Position numbers and translations under genes: made by a program
Notes under the pieces: model-generated
The model's database searches: none
What the model saw: only the letters and a program-made list of their open reading frames with translations
Told to the model about the DNA's origin: nothing
Part shown: positions 14,141-21,026 of the stretch, in pieces
Layout of the letters: each line of letters opens with the position of its first letter
Position numbering within the stretch: position 1 is the first letter of the stretch
Assembly: GCA_964503685.1 (NCBI GenBank)
Contig: CAZDAW010000047.1
Coordinates: forward strand, 1-24,235
Reading direction: 5' to 3'
Source: CAZDAW01 sp964503685
GTDB taxonomy: Bacteria > Chloroflexota > Anaerolineae > Anaerolineales > Anaerolineaceae
DNA: 24,235 nucleotides

Positions 14141-15613
14141 GTGCTTTTCAATTCAATTGGCTTCATCATACTCCTCCCTATATGCACTCTGCTCTACTAC
14201 CTGCTTCCGGGGCGTTTCAGGGTATGGTACTTACTGCTCATCAGTTACCTTTATTTCATTACTATCGAGCCGCGCTACCTGGCTCTTCTGTTAGCTGCTA
14301 CCCTGGTCAATTTTATTTTAGGCATCTGGATCAGTTCAGCCACCTCCACAACACAAAAAAAACTGGCTTATGCCCTTGGCCTGATCGTTAACATCGGAAT
14401 ATTATCAACTTTCAAATACTTTGCTTTCCTCAACGAAAGCGTAAAATTTCTTGTCGAATCGCTTGGAATCAAATATACGATTCCAAGCTACAATTTTATT
14501 GTCCCTGTTGGCATCTCATTCTTTACCTTACAAAATCTGAGCTACCTGTTCGATGTTTATCGCGGTACGCTGAAAGCAGAACGCAATCTGCTCAATTTCG
14601 CTCTATACACGGCTTTTTTCACGAAAATCACCGCCGGTCCGATCGAACGGGCAGGAAAATTTCTGCCGCAAATCAATCAGCCGCATTCCTTTGACTATGC
14701 AAAAGTCACCCATGGATTAAAACGATTCACCTGGGGATTGTTCAAGAAAATGGTCATTGCTGACCGAATCGTTTTCCTGATCGCCCCAATTTTCAATGAT
14801 CCGGGAGATTTCCATGGATTCACACTTATCCTGAGCATCTATTTTTTTGCCATTCAAATCTACCTGGATTTTTCAGCATATTCCGATATCGCCATTGGCC
14901 TGGCCGAAATGTTTGGCTTTACACTGACCGAGAACTTTCGCCGCCCCTACTTCGCTGCCTCAATCATCGAGTTCTGGAACCGCTGGCACATTTCGCTTTC
15001 AACCTGGTTGCGCGATTATATTTTCTATCCCCTGCGACGCAGAGTTATCCGCAAAAAAAACGCCCCGTTGATCCAGGTAATCGTTCCCCCTATCGTCACG
15101 ATGCTGGTGAGCGGTTTGTGGCATGGCGCGGGATGGACGTACGTCATCTGGGGCCTGCTGCACGGGCTTTATTTCATGATTGCCGGGCCCTTAGAGCGCG
15201 GCATCAATCGATTGGTCAAATGGCTACGCCTGGACCAGTATCCCGCGGCGGCTAAAGGAATCAAGATATTCATTACCTTCAACCTGGTTTCCTTTGCCTG
15301 GATATTTTTCCGGGCAAACTCACTCACGGACGCGCTCATTATCATCCATAACATTGCCCTGGTTGATCTCAGGGATATCCTGGAAATATTTACAGATCGC
15401 CCGGCGCGTCTCGCCGCTTTGCAATACTCAATCATCTTCTCTGTCCTGGTGTTAATTGTTGAAATATTTGAGGAAAAGCACGATCTCTATTCTGTACTTG
15501 AACGCCAGCCCACCTGGTTGCGATGGTTGATCTATTATGCGCTCGTCATGTCAATCACACTTTTTAGCGCCGATCCGAATATGCCTCTGCAATTCATGTA
15601 TTATCAATTTTAA
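14141..15613 (+). CDS. MBOAT-family O-acyltransferase (AlgI/DltB-like)
   Basis: A 490-residue polytopic membrane protein that would move acyl groups, usually acetyl, across the membrane to modify an exported polysaccharide. It begins with the typical AlgI-like MLFNSIGFIILLPICTLLYYLLPGR. MBOAT signatures are NFIVPVGISFFTLQNLSYLFDVYRG, YTAFFTKITAGPIERAGKFLPQ, YLDFSAYSDIAIGLAEMFGF, IEFWNRWHISLSTWLRDYIFYPL (His283) and SGLWHGAGWTYVIWGLLHG with the likely catalytic His328. Length is normal. The start is a GTG exactly six bases after TATAAT without a ribosome-binding site. It is followed after 63 bases by an SGNH-like protein on the same strand, the usual acyl acceptor/transferase partner. Confidence 0.93.
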   Translation: MLFNSIGFIILLPICTLLYYLLPGRFRVWYLLLISYLYFITIEPRYLALLLAATLVNFILGIWISSATSTTQKKLAYALGLIVNIGILSTFKYFAFLNESVKFLVESLGIKYTIPSYNFIVPVGISFFTLQNLSYLFDVYRGTLKAERNLLNFALYTAFFTKITAGPIERAGKFLPQINQPHSFDYAKVTHGLKRFTWGLFKKMVIADRIVFLIAPIFNDPGDFHGFTLILSIYFFAIQIYLDFSAYSDIAIGLAEMFGFTLTENFRRPYFAASIIEFWNRWHISLSTWLRDYIFYPLRRRVIRKKNAPLIQVIVPPIVTMLVSGLWHGAGWTYVIWGLLHGLYFMIAGPLERGINRLVKWLRLDQYPAAAKGIKIFITFNLVSFAWIFFRANSLTDALIIIHNIALVDLRDILEIFTDRPARLAALQYSIIFSVLVLIVEIFEEKHDLYSVLERQPTWLRWLIYYALVMSITLFSADPNMPLQFMYYQF

Positions 15614-15676
15614 TAAGTTCATCGCCTTAAAATTATTTGAACCAACCAGGCAACATGGATAGAAATAGAATATAAG

Positions 15677-16621
15677 ATGAAACGGAAATTTACTTTCAAG
15701 TTACTCTTTCTGGCCGGGCTGGTCATCTATTCTCATCTCCCATTTGTTATCCCGATGCACCGGAACGCAATTATCCGCAATGAGTATTTATTGGCAGATA
15801 TCGATAAACATGAAATACTGGCAAACACACCTTCACCAAAAATCGTCTTCGTCGGCGGCTCCAACCTTGCTTTTGGCATCAGCAGCGGTCAAATAAAAAA
15901 GGCAACCGGATATAACGTTGTCAATATGGGTATCTATATTGGCCTCGGTTTGAGCTATATGCTTGAAGAGGTTAAACCTTATATGAATAGCGGTGATATT
16001 GTGGTTATCGTCCCGGAATATGAGGTTTACTTTCCCGAGTTGATTGAAGATAAAGATTATTTATTACGCCTGCTGCTTTACTATCCAAAGGGAGTGAAAT
16101 ACCTGCGCGACCCGCTCACGATTCTCGAAGTGAGTAATAACTTTTTTTACGGGTATTCTCAGGTGTTGCGAACATCGGTCAACCAGGCTATATCTCCACA
16201 AGAAAATTATGAAGATATCTATCTTCGTTCTGCCTTCAACAAGTTTGGCGACGTAACCAGTCACCTGGAGACATCTTCTTATCCGCCGCGGAAAGAAAAA
16301 CTGAATCGGAAAGTGTGGCAGATCGATTGGACCGCAGTGAAGCTGATGAATCAATTCAACGCGGATGTCCAAAAACGCGGCGTAAAGGTTTACTACCTCT
16401 ATCCCAGCGTCAGTGAACTATACGTAAAAATCAGTCTGGATACAATCAAGGCTATCGATGGTCGCTTGCGGCAAAAATTAAATTTCCCCATCCTTTCGAC
16501 CCCTGAACGCTATATCTATCCCATCGAAGATTTCTTCGACACAGTTTATCACCTGAACGCCCAGGGAAGAGAAAAACGCACCCAGATGGTTATCAAAGAT
16601 CTGAAGTCCGTTCTTCCCTGA
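15677..16621 (+). CDS. SGNH-like acyltransferase partner of the MBOAT protein
   Basis: A 314-residue protein with one N-terminal membrane helix or uncleaved signal (FTFKLLFLAGLVIYSHLPFVI) and a probably extracytoplasmic SGNH-hydrolase-like domain. Block I is IVFVGGSNLAFGISS with candidate nucleophile Ser62; the late block is FFDTVYHLNAQGR with Asp288 and His292 as candidate acid and base. Proteins of this kind sit beside MBOAT genes (as AlgJ/AlgX and DltD do) and pass the acyl group to the polysaccharide. The glycan acceptor is unknown and no glycosyltransferase lies in the window. No Shine-Dalgarno precedes the ATG; TAGAAT lies five bases upstream, so an internal leaderless start is possible. 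Confidence 0.78.
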   Translation: MKRKFTFKLLFLAGLVIYSHLPFVIPMHRNAIIRNEYLLADIDKHEILANTPSPKIVFVGGSNLAFGISSGQIKKATGYNVVNMGIYIGLGLSYMLEEVKPYMNSGDIVVIVPEYEVYFPELIEDKDYLLRLLLYYPKGVKYLRDPLTILEVSNNFFYGYSQVLRTSVNQAISPQENYEDIYLRSAFNKFGDVTSHLETSSYPPRKEKLNRKVWQIDWTAVKLMNQFNADVQKRGVKVYYLYPSVSELYVKISLDTIKAIDGRLRQKLNFPILSTPERYIYPIEDFFDTVYHLNAQGREKRTQMVIKDLKSVLP

Positions 16622-16652
16622 CTCCACCCCTGCCATAAATCAGAAAATTAGA

Positions 16653-17582
16653 CTAAAACCAGTTTCGCCGGGCAAAGATGATGATCGCCACGGCTGCCAA
16701 CGCCAATGAGATAAAGACGACGATTAAAAACCCCAAGGGGTGATCGCCAAAAGGAACCGGGACGTTCATACCGAAATAGGCGGCAATCAACGCCGGCACG
16801 CTCAGGACGATCGTGAACGAAGCCAGGAATTTCATGACCATGTTGAGGTTATTGGATATGATCGATGCGAAAGCGTCCATCATGCCGCTTAAAATGTTAT
16901 TGGCGATGTTGGTCATTTCAATAGCCTGCTGATTTTCGATGATTACATCTTCCAGTAAATCTTCGTCTTCTTCATATTGCTTGAATAACTGCATGCGCTG
17001 CAAACGTTCGAGCATCAACTCATTGGATTTCAACGCAGTCGTGAAATAAACCAGACTCTTTTGATAATTGAGCAGCGAAATGACTTCCTGGTTACGCATG
17101 GATGCCTGAAGCTTGTCTTCCAAAACATCCACATTTTTATTGATATCCTGCAGGTTGCTCAAGAACTTGTTGGCCGTATAATGCAGCAATCGCAAAATAA
17201 AACGGTTGCGCTTTGCCGTCGATAAATCCTTTAATCGTCCCCCGGTAAATCCCCGGATGATATCATTCTCACGTTTACAAATTGTCATAATCCAACGATC
17301 GGTTATCACAATGCCCAACGGGATCGTCGTATAGGGGATATCCGCCCCCTCGCCGTGAAAGTAAGGAACCCGTAAGACAATGAGCATGCCCTCATCCTCT
17401 TTTTCAACGCGCGGACGCTCGTCAATATCCAAAGAATAAGTGAAAAAATCCTGTGGAATGTTTAACGCTGTCAGGCTTTCGATTTCTTGCGGCGTTGGGT
17501 CTACTACGCAGATCCAGCTACCCTTGATCGCTTCAACGACCTTTTCTAAACCGAATTCTGTGCTCTTGTAAATTGTAATCAT
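16653..17582 (-). CDS. corA: CorA-family divalent cation channel (first copy)
   Basis: A 309-residue inner-membrane Mg2+/Co2+ channel subunit, functioning as a pentamer. The long cytosolic funnel includes IPLGIVITDRWIMTIC, a helical stalk (LQDINKNVDVLEDKLQASM) and the acidic helix LFKQYEEDEDLLEDVIIENQQAIEM. The first pore helix ends in the diagnostic GMN motif (YFGMNVP, residues 271-273), and a second helix ends in the basic RRNWF tail. The open frame extends 16 codons further up, but GGAGAG lies at a proper distance before the ATG at 17582, which gives the usual family start. It lies 185 bases after the winged-helix regulator. A possible promoter (TTGATT, 16 bases, TAAAAT at 17634-17639) suggests its own transcript. 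Confidence 0.93.
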   Translation of the reverse strand: MITIYKSTEFGLEKVVEAIKGSWICVVDPTPQEIESLTALNIPQDFFTYSLDIDERPRVEKEDEGMLIVLRVPYFHGEGADIPYTTIPLGIVITDRWIMTICKRENDIIRGFTGGRLKDLSTAKRNRFILRLLHYTANKFLSNLQDINKNVDVLEDKLQASMRNQEVISLLNYQKSLVYFTTALKSNELMLERLQRMQLFKQYEEDEDLLEDVIIENQQAIEMTNIANNILSGMMDAFASIISNNLNMVMKFLASFTIVLSVPALIAAYFGMNVPVPFGDHPLGFLIVVFISLALAAVAIIIFARRNWF

Positions 17583-17767
17583 GGCTTTCTCTCCAGAGCA
17601 ACCAGAAGGCTGCGTAATATTAAAAGACACATAATTTTATACCGATTGCAAAATAAATCAAGATTATTAGTGCAACCAATTTTTACCGAGAATCGAAATA
17701 TCTGCCCGTGATTCTCTCCAGTTGTCATTTCAACCAAACAGATGTCGTAAAGTGATTAATGTTAAAT

Positions 17768-18394
17768 TTATTTCTGGGCCATTTGCACCGGATATAACGA
17801 GATGACCATGTCATACCACTGACAGTCGCTTTCTGTCCCTTCTGCCTGACTCATTTCCATTTCTTTCGCCAGCGCTTCCAGTTGTGTGTAAAAATACTGC
17901 ACCTGAGCCGAGGTCAAAAACAGACTTTCACGGCGCGCCAGCAAACGCCGGGTGATCGGCGCATTGCGAGCAGCCTCAACGACCCCACTGGCCAGCCCCT
18001 GGCGAATGGCTTCCTTTGCCTTGTCAAACACGTAAGAAAGACCAATATCCACGTTCCGCCCTGGTGTTTGTTCACCAAACGCAAGCAGACTGGCATCCAC
18101 CAGAAAATAATGGGCGCGGGTTTGATAATGCTTTTCAATGATGCCTGAAATAATTTGCGTACTGGTAACCCGAATCAGGCCATGCTCCTCCAGCATCCGA
18201 AAATGGTAATAGAGTTTTTTCGGATCGAGGTCCAGCCGTGCAGCCACTTCTTTTACGGTCAGAGGTTCTGTAGAAAGCGTCTCAAGTATTTTAGCGCGCA
18301 ATTCATCCGATACGATGTTCAGCGTTTCGAGACTCGTGATCGTAAATGTTTCATCCGGTTGAGGTACAGGGTTTGTGGGTGATTTTTCCATCAT
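17768..18394 (-). CDS. Winged-helix (ArsR-like) transcriptional regulator
   Basis: A 208-residue DNA-binding protein. The N-terminal winged helix spans about residues 24-95: ETLNIVSDELRAKILETL is helix 1, PLTVKEVAARLDLDPKKLYYHFRMLEEHGLI holds the recognition helix, and TQIISGIIEKHYQTRAHYFLVD forms the wing. The remaining residues (VGLSYVFDKAKEAIRQGL to the C-terminus) are helical, including a predicted coiled coil AQVQYFYTQLEALAKEMEM, and probably sense a ligand or dimerise. The effector is unknown. AGGAG five bases before the double ATG at 18394/18391 fixes the start; an 11-codon upstream extension is rejected. It lies between the MBL-fold gene and the first corA and could regulate either. 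Confidence 0.85.
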   Translation of the reverse strand: MMEKSPTNPVPQPDETFTITSLETLNIVSDELRAKILETLSTEPLTVKEVAARLDLDPKKLYYHFRMLEEHGLIRVTSTQIISGIIEKHYQTRAHYFLVDASLLAFGEQTPGRNVDIGLSYVFDKAKEAIRQGLASGVVEAARNAPITRRLLARRESLFLTSAQVQYFYTQLEALAKEMEMSQAEGTESDCQWYDMVISLYPVQMAQK

Positions 18395-18484
18395 TAAAAC
18401 TCCTGTGACCATTTTAATATATTTCACTGATTAAACAAAACGATTCCCCGCGCGATTCGCCAGAGCTTTGACCTTCACCCCTCC

Positions 18485-19294
18485 TTATATTGCAATTAAT
18501 TCATAGGGATTCTTACTGATCCGGTAACAAGTCAACACTTCAGGCTTTACAAACTGGCACCCTGGCAGGCAATCTGATACCAGTCCCTCCATGTCTTTCA
18601 ACCCAACAGTTCCCGGCAATTGAAGGATAGATCGGAACGGCCAATTAACTGGCAGAAAAAAATTCTCCCAATGCAATGGCATTACCCAGCGCGGCTGCAC
18701 AGCGGTAAACAGACTTTCGTAAACACTTTTACGCCACCCCGGGCCAATCCACAGGAGATCGGCAGGCGTCCCGGAAGAAGGGCAAAATAACATGCGCAGA
18801 CCAGAATAGTCGATCAGATAACTCAGGCAAGCGTCCAGACGATATTCAGCAGCATGCCACAAGCCCCGCCGCGTCGGCGCTTCACCTTGCAACAAACCCA
18901 GCCCCGGCAGTGGTTTATGCCGGGCCGCCAAAACCGTAATTTGAAAAGGCCCAAGAGAAAGATTATCTCCGGGGACAATCTGACGGATATTCTTGTCCGT
19001 TACCCCTGATAGTACTGCCGCCCGGCAGGTATTCGCCGAGCCGGCAATAAACGCCCCGGTTTGCACTGCCAACGCCGGCGCGTCCATCAGATGATCGTAA
19101 TGGCTGTGGGAGATCAAAATCGCATCACAAACAGGAATAGTCTGCGCCAGCTTGTTAAGATCCGGCTTCAGCCGGGTGAAAGCAACCCGCCAGACCGGCG
19201 GTCGCGTTAGAAAGGGATCCAGAACAAGGGTATAATCTTCGGCCTGAAGTTCAATACCATTGGCCCCCAGCCAGCGAAATATCATGGATGGCAT
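18485..19294 (-). CDS. MBL-fold metal-dependent hydrolase (UlaG/YtnP-like subgroup)
   Basis: A 269-residue cytosolic metallo-beta-lactamase-fold protein. The metal-binding motif HSHYDH is at residues 63-68 (ILISHSHYDHLMD), after LGANGIELQAEDYTLVLDPFLTRPP, the strand-forming start of the fold. Later ligand regions include LAARHKP (His) and the MPLHWENF segment with a late histidine. The MPLHWENFF ending is typical of the beta-lactamase superfamily group 3 members; the substrate is unknown. An upstream start at 19324 exists, but GGAAG seven bases before ATG at 19294 is preferred. The gene begins 45 bases after corA and may be part of the phosphatase-corA operon. Confidence 0.85.
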   Translation of the reverse strand: MPSMIFRWLGANGIELQAEDYTLVLDPFLTRPPVWRVAFTRLKPDLNKLAQTIPVCDAILISHSHYDHLMDAPALAVQTGAFIAGSANTCRAAVLSGVTDKNIRQIVPGDNLSLGPFQITVLAARHKPLPGLGLLQGEAPTRRGLWHAAEYRLDACLSYLIDYSGLRMLFCPSSGTPADLLWIGPGWRKSVYESLFTAVQPRWVMPLHWENFFLPVNWPFRSILQLPGTVGLKDMEGLVSDCLPGCQFVKPEVLTCYRISKNPYELIAI

Positions 19295-19339
19295 GATCAA
19301 TCTTCCGTCGTACTCTGACGCCAATTACCTGACCATTGA

Positions 19340-20317
19340 TCAAAACCAGTCGCGCCTTTTGAACCACCAGATAAACGCGATCGTCACAATGATAAACACC
19401 CCCCAAACGAACAGGTAACCGTAACGCCAGTGAATTTCCGGCATAAACTCAAAGTTCATTCCATAAATCCCGGCCACAAAGGAAAGAGGCAGAAAGATGG
19501 TCGAGACAATGGTCAGCGCTTTCATCACTTCGTTCAACCGGTTTGATGTCGCCGACAGGTAGGTATCGAGGGTGCTGCTGATGATATCGCGTACGGTCTC
19601 AATCAGATCCTCAATGCGCACGAGATGATCGTAGATATCACGGAAATAGATCCGCGTGGAACGGTTGATCTGTTTATATTCGTCTCGGCTGAGGCGGTTC
19701 ATCACATCGCGCTGCGGGTTAATGATGCGGCGCAGCACCAGCATGGTATGCTTGATCGCCAGGATGCGTTCCAGCGTAGAACGCGTCGGTTGATCGATCA
19801 CCGCGTCCTCCAAAGCCTCGACCTCTTCGTCAATTTCATCCAGAAGGGGCATATAGTAATCGACCAGAATATCCAGCACCTCGTGACACAGATAATCAGG
19901 GCCGCGACGGATCAGGCGGTCATCCCGATCCAGGTTTTTCCATACGTCCTGAACCGGCCGCATTTCCGGGAGATGGTAAGAAGTCACCACATAATTATTA
20001 CCCAGGAAGATATCCAGTTCAGCCGTATCCAATTGATCGAGCTTATGATTCGGATAAATGGCATGGGCAATAATAAATACGTAATCGTCGTAATCATCGA
20101 CCTTGGGCGTCTGGTACCCGACGCTCTGACAATCTTCCACTGCCAGTGGATGAAAGTGAAACAATTTGTTCAGAACCAGATCAAATTCATCCGGTGTGGG
20201 TTCTTCCAGGCTGACCCACACCCATGCCCCTCTCTGCTGTAATGTCGCCTCAACCGCATCAATATTCGCTTCTAACCGATTGACGCCATCTTTTGATACA
20301 AGCAAAGTACGGATCAT
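19340..20317 (-). CDS. corA: CorA-family divalent cation channel (second copy)
   Basis: A 325-residue Mg2+/Co2+ channel subunit of the inner membrane. The cytosolic domain has PLAVEDCQSVGYQTPKVDDYDDYVFIIAHAI, IFLGNNYVVTSYH and the long helices with HTMLVLRRIINPQRDVMNRLSRDE; the first pore helix ends in AGIYGMNFEFMPE (GMN at 286-288), the second in FKRRDWF. This copy resembles the CorA subgroup of Thermotoga and many Gram-positives (VEDCQ.....PK.d.Yddy) more than the first copy does. The frame runs 53 codons further, overlapping the phosphatase gene, but GGAG eight bases before ATG at 20317 and the five-base gap from the phosphatase stop favour 20317 and translational coupling. Confidence 0.94.
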   Translation of the reverse strand: MIRTLLVSKDGVNRLEANIDAVEATLQQRGAWVWVSLEEPTPDEFDLVLNKLFHFHPLAVEDCQSVGYQTPKVDDYDDYVFIIAHAIYPNHKLDQLDTAELDIFLGNNYVVTSYHLPEMRPVQDVWKNLDRDDRLIRRGPDYLCHEVLDILVDYYMPLLDEIDEEVEALEDAVIDQPTRSTLERILAIKHTMLVLRRIINPQRDVMNRLSRDEYKQINRSTRIYFRDIYDHLVRIEDLIETVRDIISSTLDTYLSATSNRLNEVMKALTIVSTIFLPLSFVAGIYGMNFEFMPEIHWRYGYLFVWGVFIIVTIAFIWWFKRRDWF

Positions 20318-20322
20318 CGCCG

Positions 20323-20790
20323 CTACTCCAATACCATTTGTATTTGTTCGGGAGCCTCCAATGCCCCGGGAATCACCCCGCGAATCCAGAAAATCACCTC
20401 CAGACCTGAAAGACCGAGCAGGCGTTTGCCAATAAAAGCGGCAAATAACCCGGTTCTGCCAATTCCATAATGGCAATGGATTGCCAGAGTGACATTCGAA
20501 CGGGCGAGTTGGATGACATTATCCACTGCTTCTTCAAGGTCAGTTCGTTTGGGCGCGCCAAAATCGGCCACCGGCAGATGAATGACCTGCATCCCGTTAT
20601 CCAGATAAAACTGGCGCAAGTTAAATCCCGCTTTATCCAAACATTCCTCATCGCTTGCCAATAAAACGACCGCCCTCACGCCATGTACCTGGTACTCGTT
20701 AAATAGATCGCCTTTAAGATCACAGTGACCAAATGGCATCGGGCTGCAGTAAATTTTACCTGGGAGATCAATGGGTAATTGCCTCAACAT
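20323..20790 (-). CDS. Dual-specificity / tyrosine phosphatase-like protein
   Basis: A 155-residue cytosolic phosphatase of the cysteine-dependent CX5R class, dual-specificity type. The P-loop is HCHYGIGRTG with Cys106 and Arg112; the preceding IHLPVADFGAP holds a candidate general acid Asp76. The substrate may be phosphotyrosine, phosphoserine/threonine or a small phosphate compound. Two starts are possible: the ATG at 20838 (171 residues, weak ribosome-binding site) or the ATG at 20790. The latter is six bases downstream of a perfect TATAAT and gives a family-like N-terminus (MLRQLPIDLPGKIYCSPMPFG), so it is preferred. The stop lies five bases before corA, which suggests coupled expression, although no mechanism linking the two is known to me. 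Confidence 0.83.
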   Translation of the reverse strand: MLRQLPIDLPGKIYCSPMPFGHCDLKGDLFNEYQVHGVRAVVLLASDEECLDKAGFNLRQFYLDNGMQVIHLPVADFGAPKRTDLEEAVDNVIQLARSNVTLAIHCHYGIGRTGLFAAFIGKRLLGLSGLEVIFWIRGVIPGALEAPEQIQMVLE

Positions 20791-20796
20791 TTCCTT

Positions 20797-20802
20797 ATTA
20801 TA
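20797..20802 (-). promoter_or_regulatory. -10 box of a predicted leaderless promoter for the phosphatase-corA operon
   Basis: On the minus strand TATAAT is followed by six bases (AAGGAA) and ATG at 20790. AAGGAA touches the ATG, too close to act as a ribosome-binding site. If the longer start at 20838 is used instead, this box would lie inside the gene. Confidence 0.45.
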
Positions 20803-21026
20803 CTCAAAATCATAAATCTCCTGAACAAGGGAGAACATCTTTTCAATCTATAACTGTTAAGCAGAAAAGTCCTAAAATTTACAGACTCCTTACAGATCAT
20901 CAAAACCTATCAAGAGCAGGCCAAACTCTCCGTACAACGAATCACGGTAAATTGCATCCAGGCAGGTTCCCCTGAATATCATTCAACCTGCATCGTTATC
21001 AAAGCTACTATGAAGGATACTAATCT

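Noticed and set aside
19625..20242. Plus-strand ORF of 205 codons opposite corA
   Set aside because: It is the antisense shadow of a clearly coding CorA frame, with no family features or ribosome-binding site.
20318..20476. 53-codon N-terminal extension of the second CorA
   Set aside because: It overlaps the phosphatase gene in another frame, is arginine- and glycine-rich without family similarity, and a GGAG site precedes the ATG at 20317.
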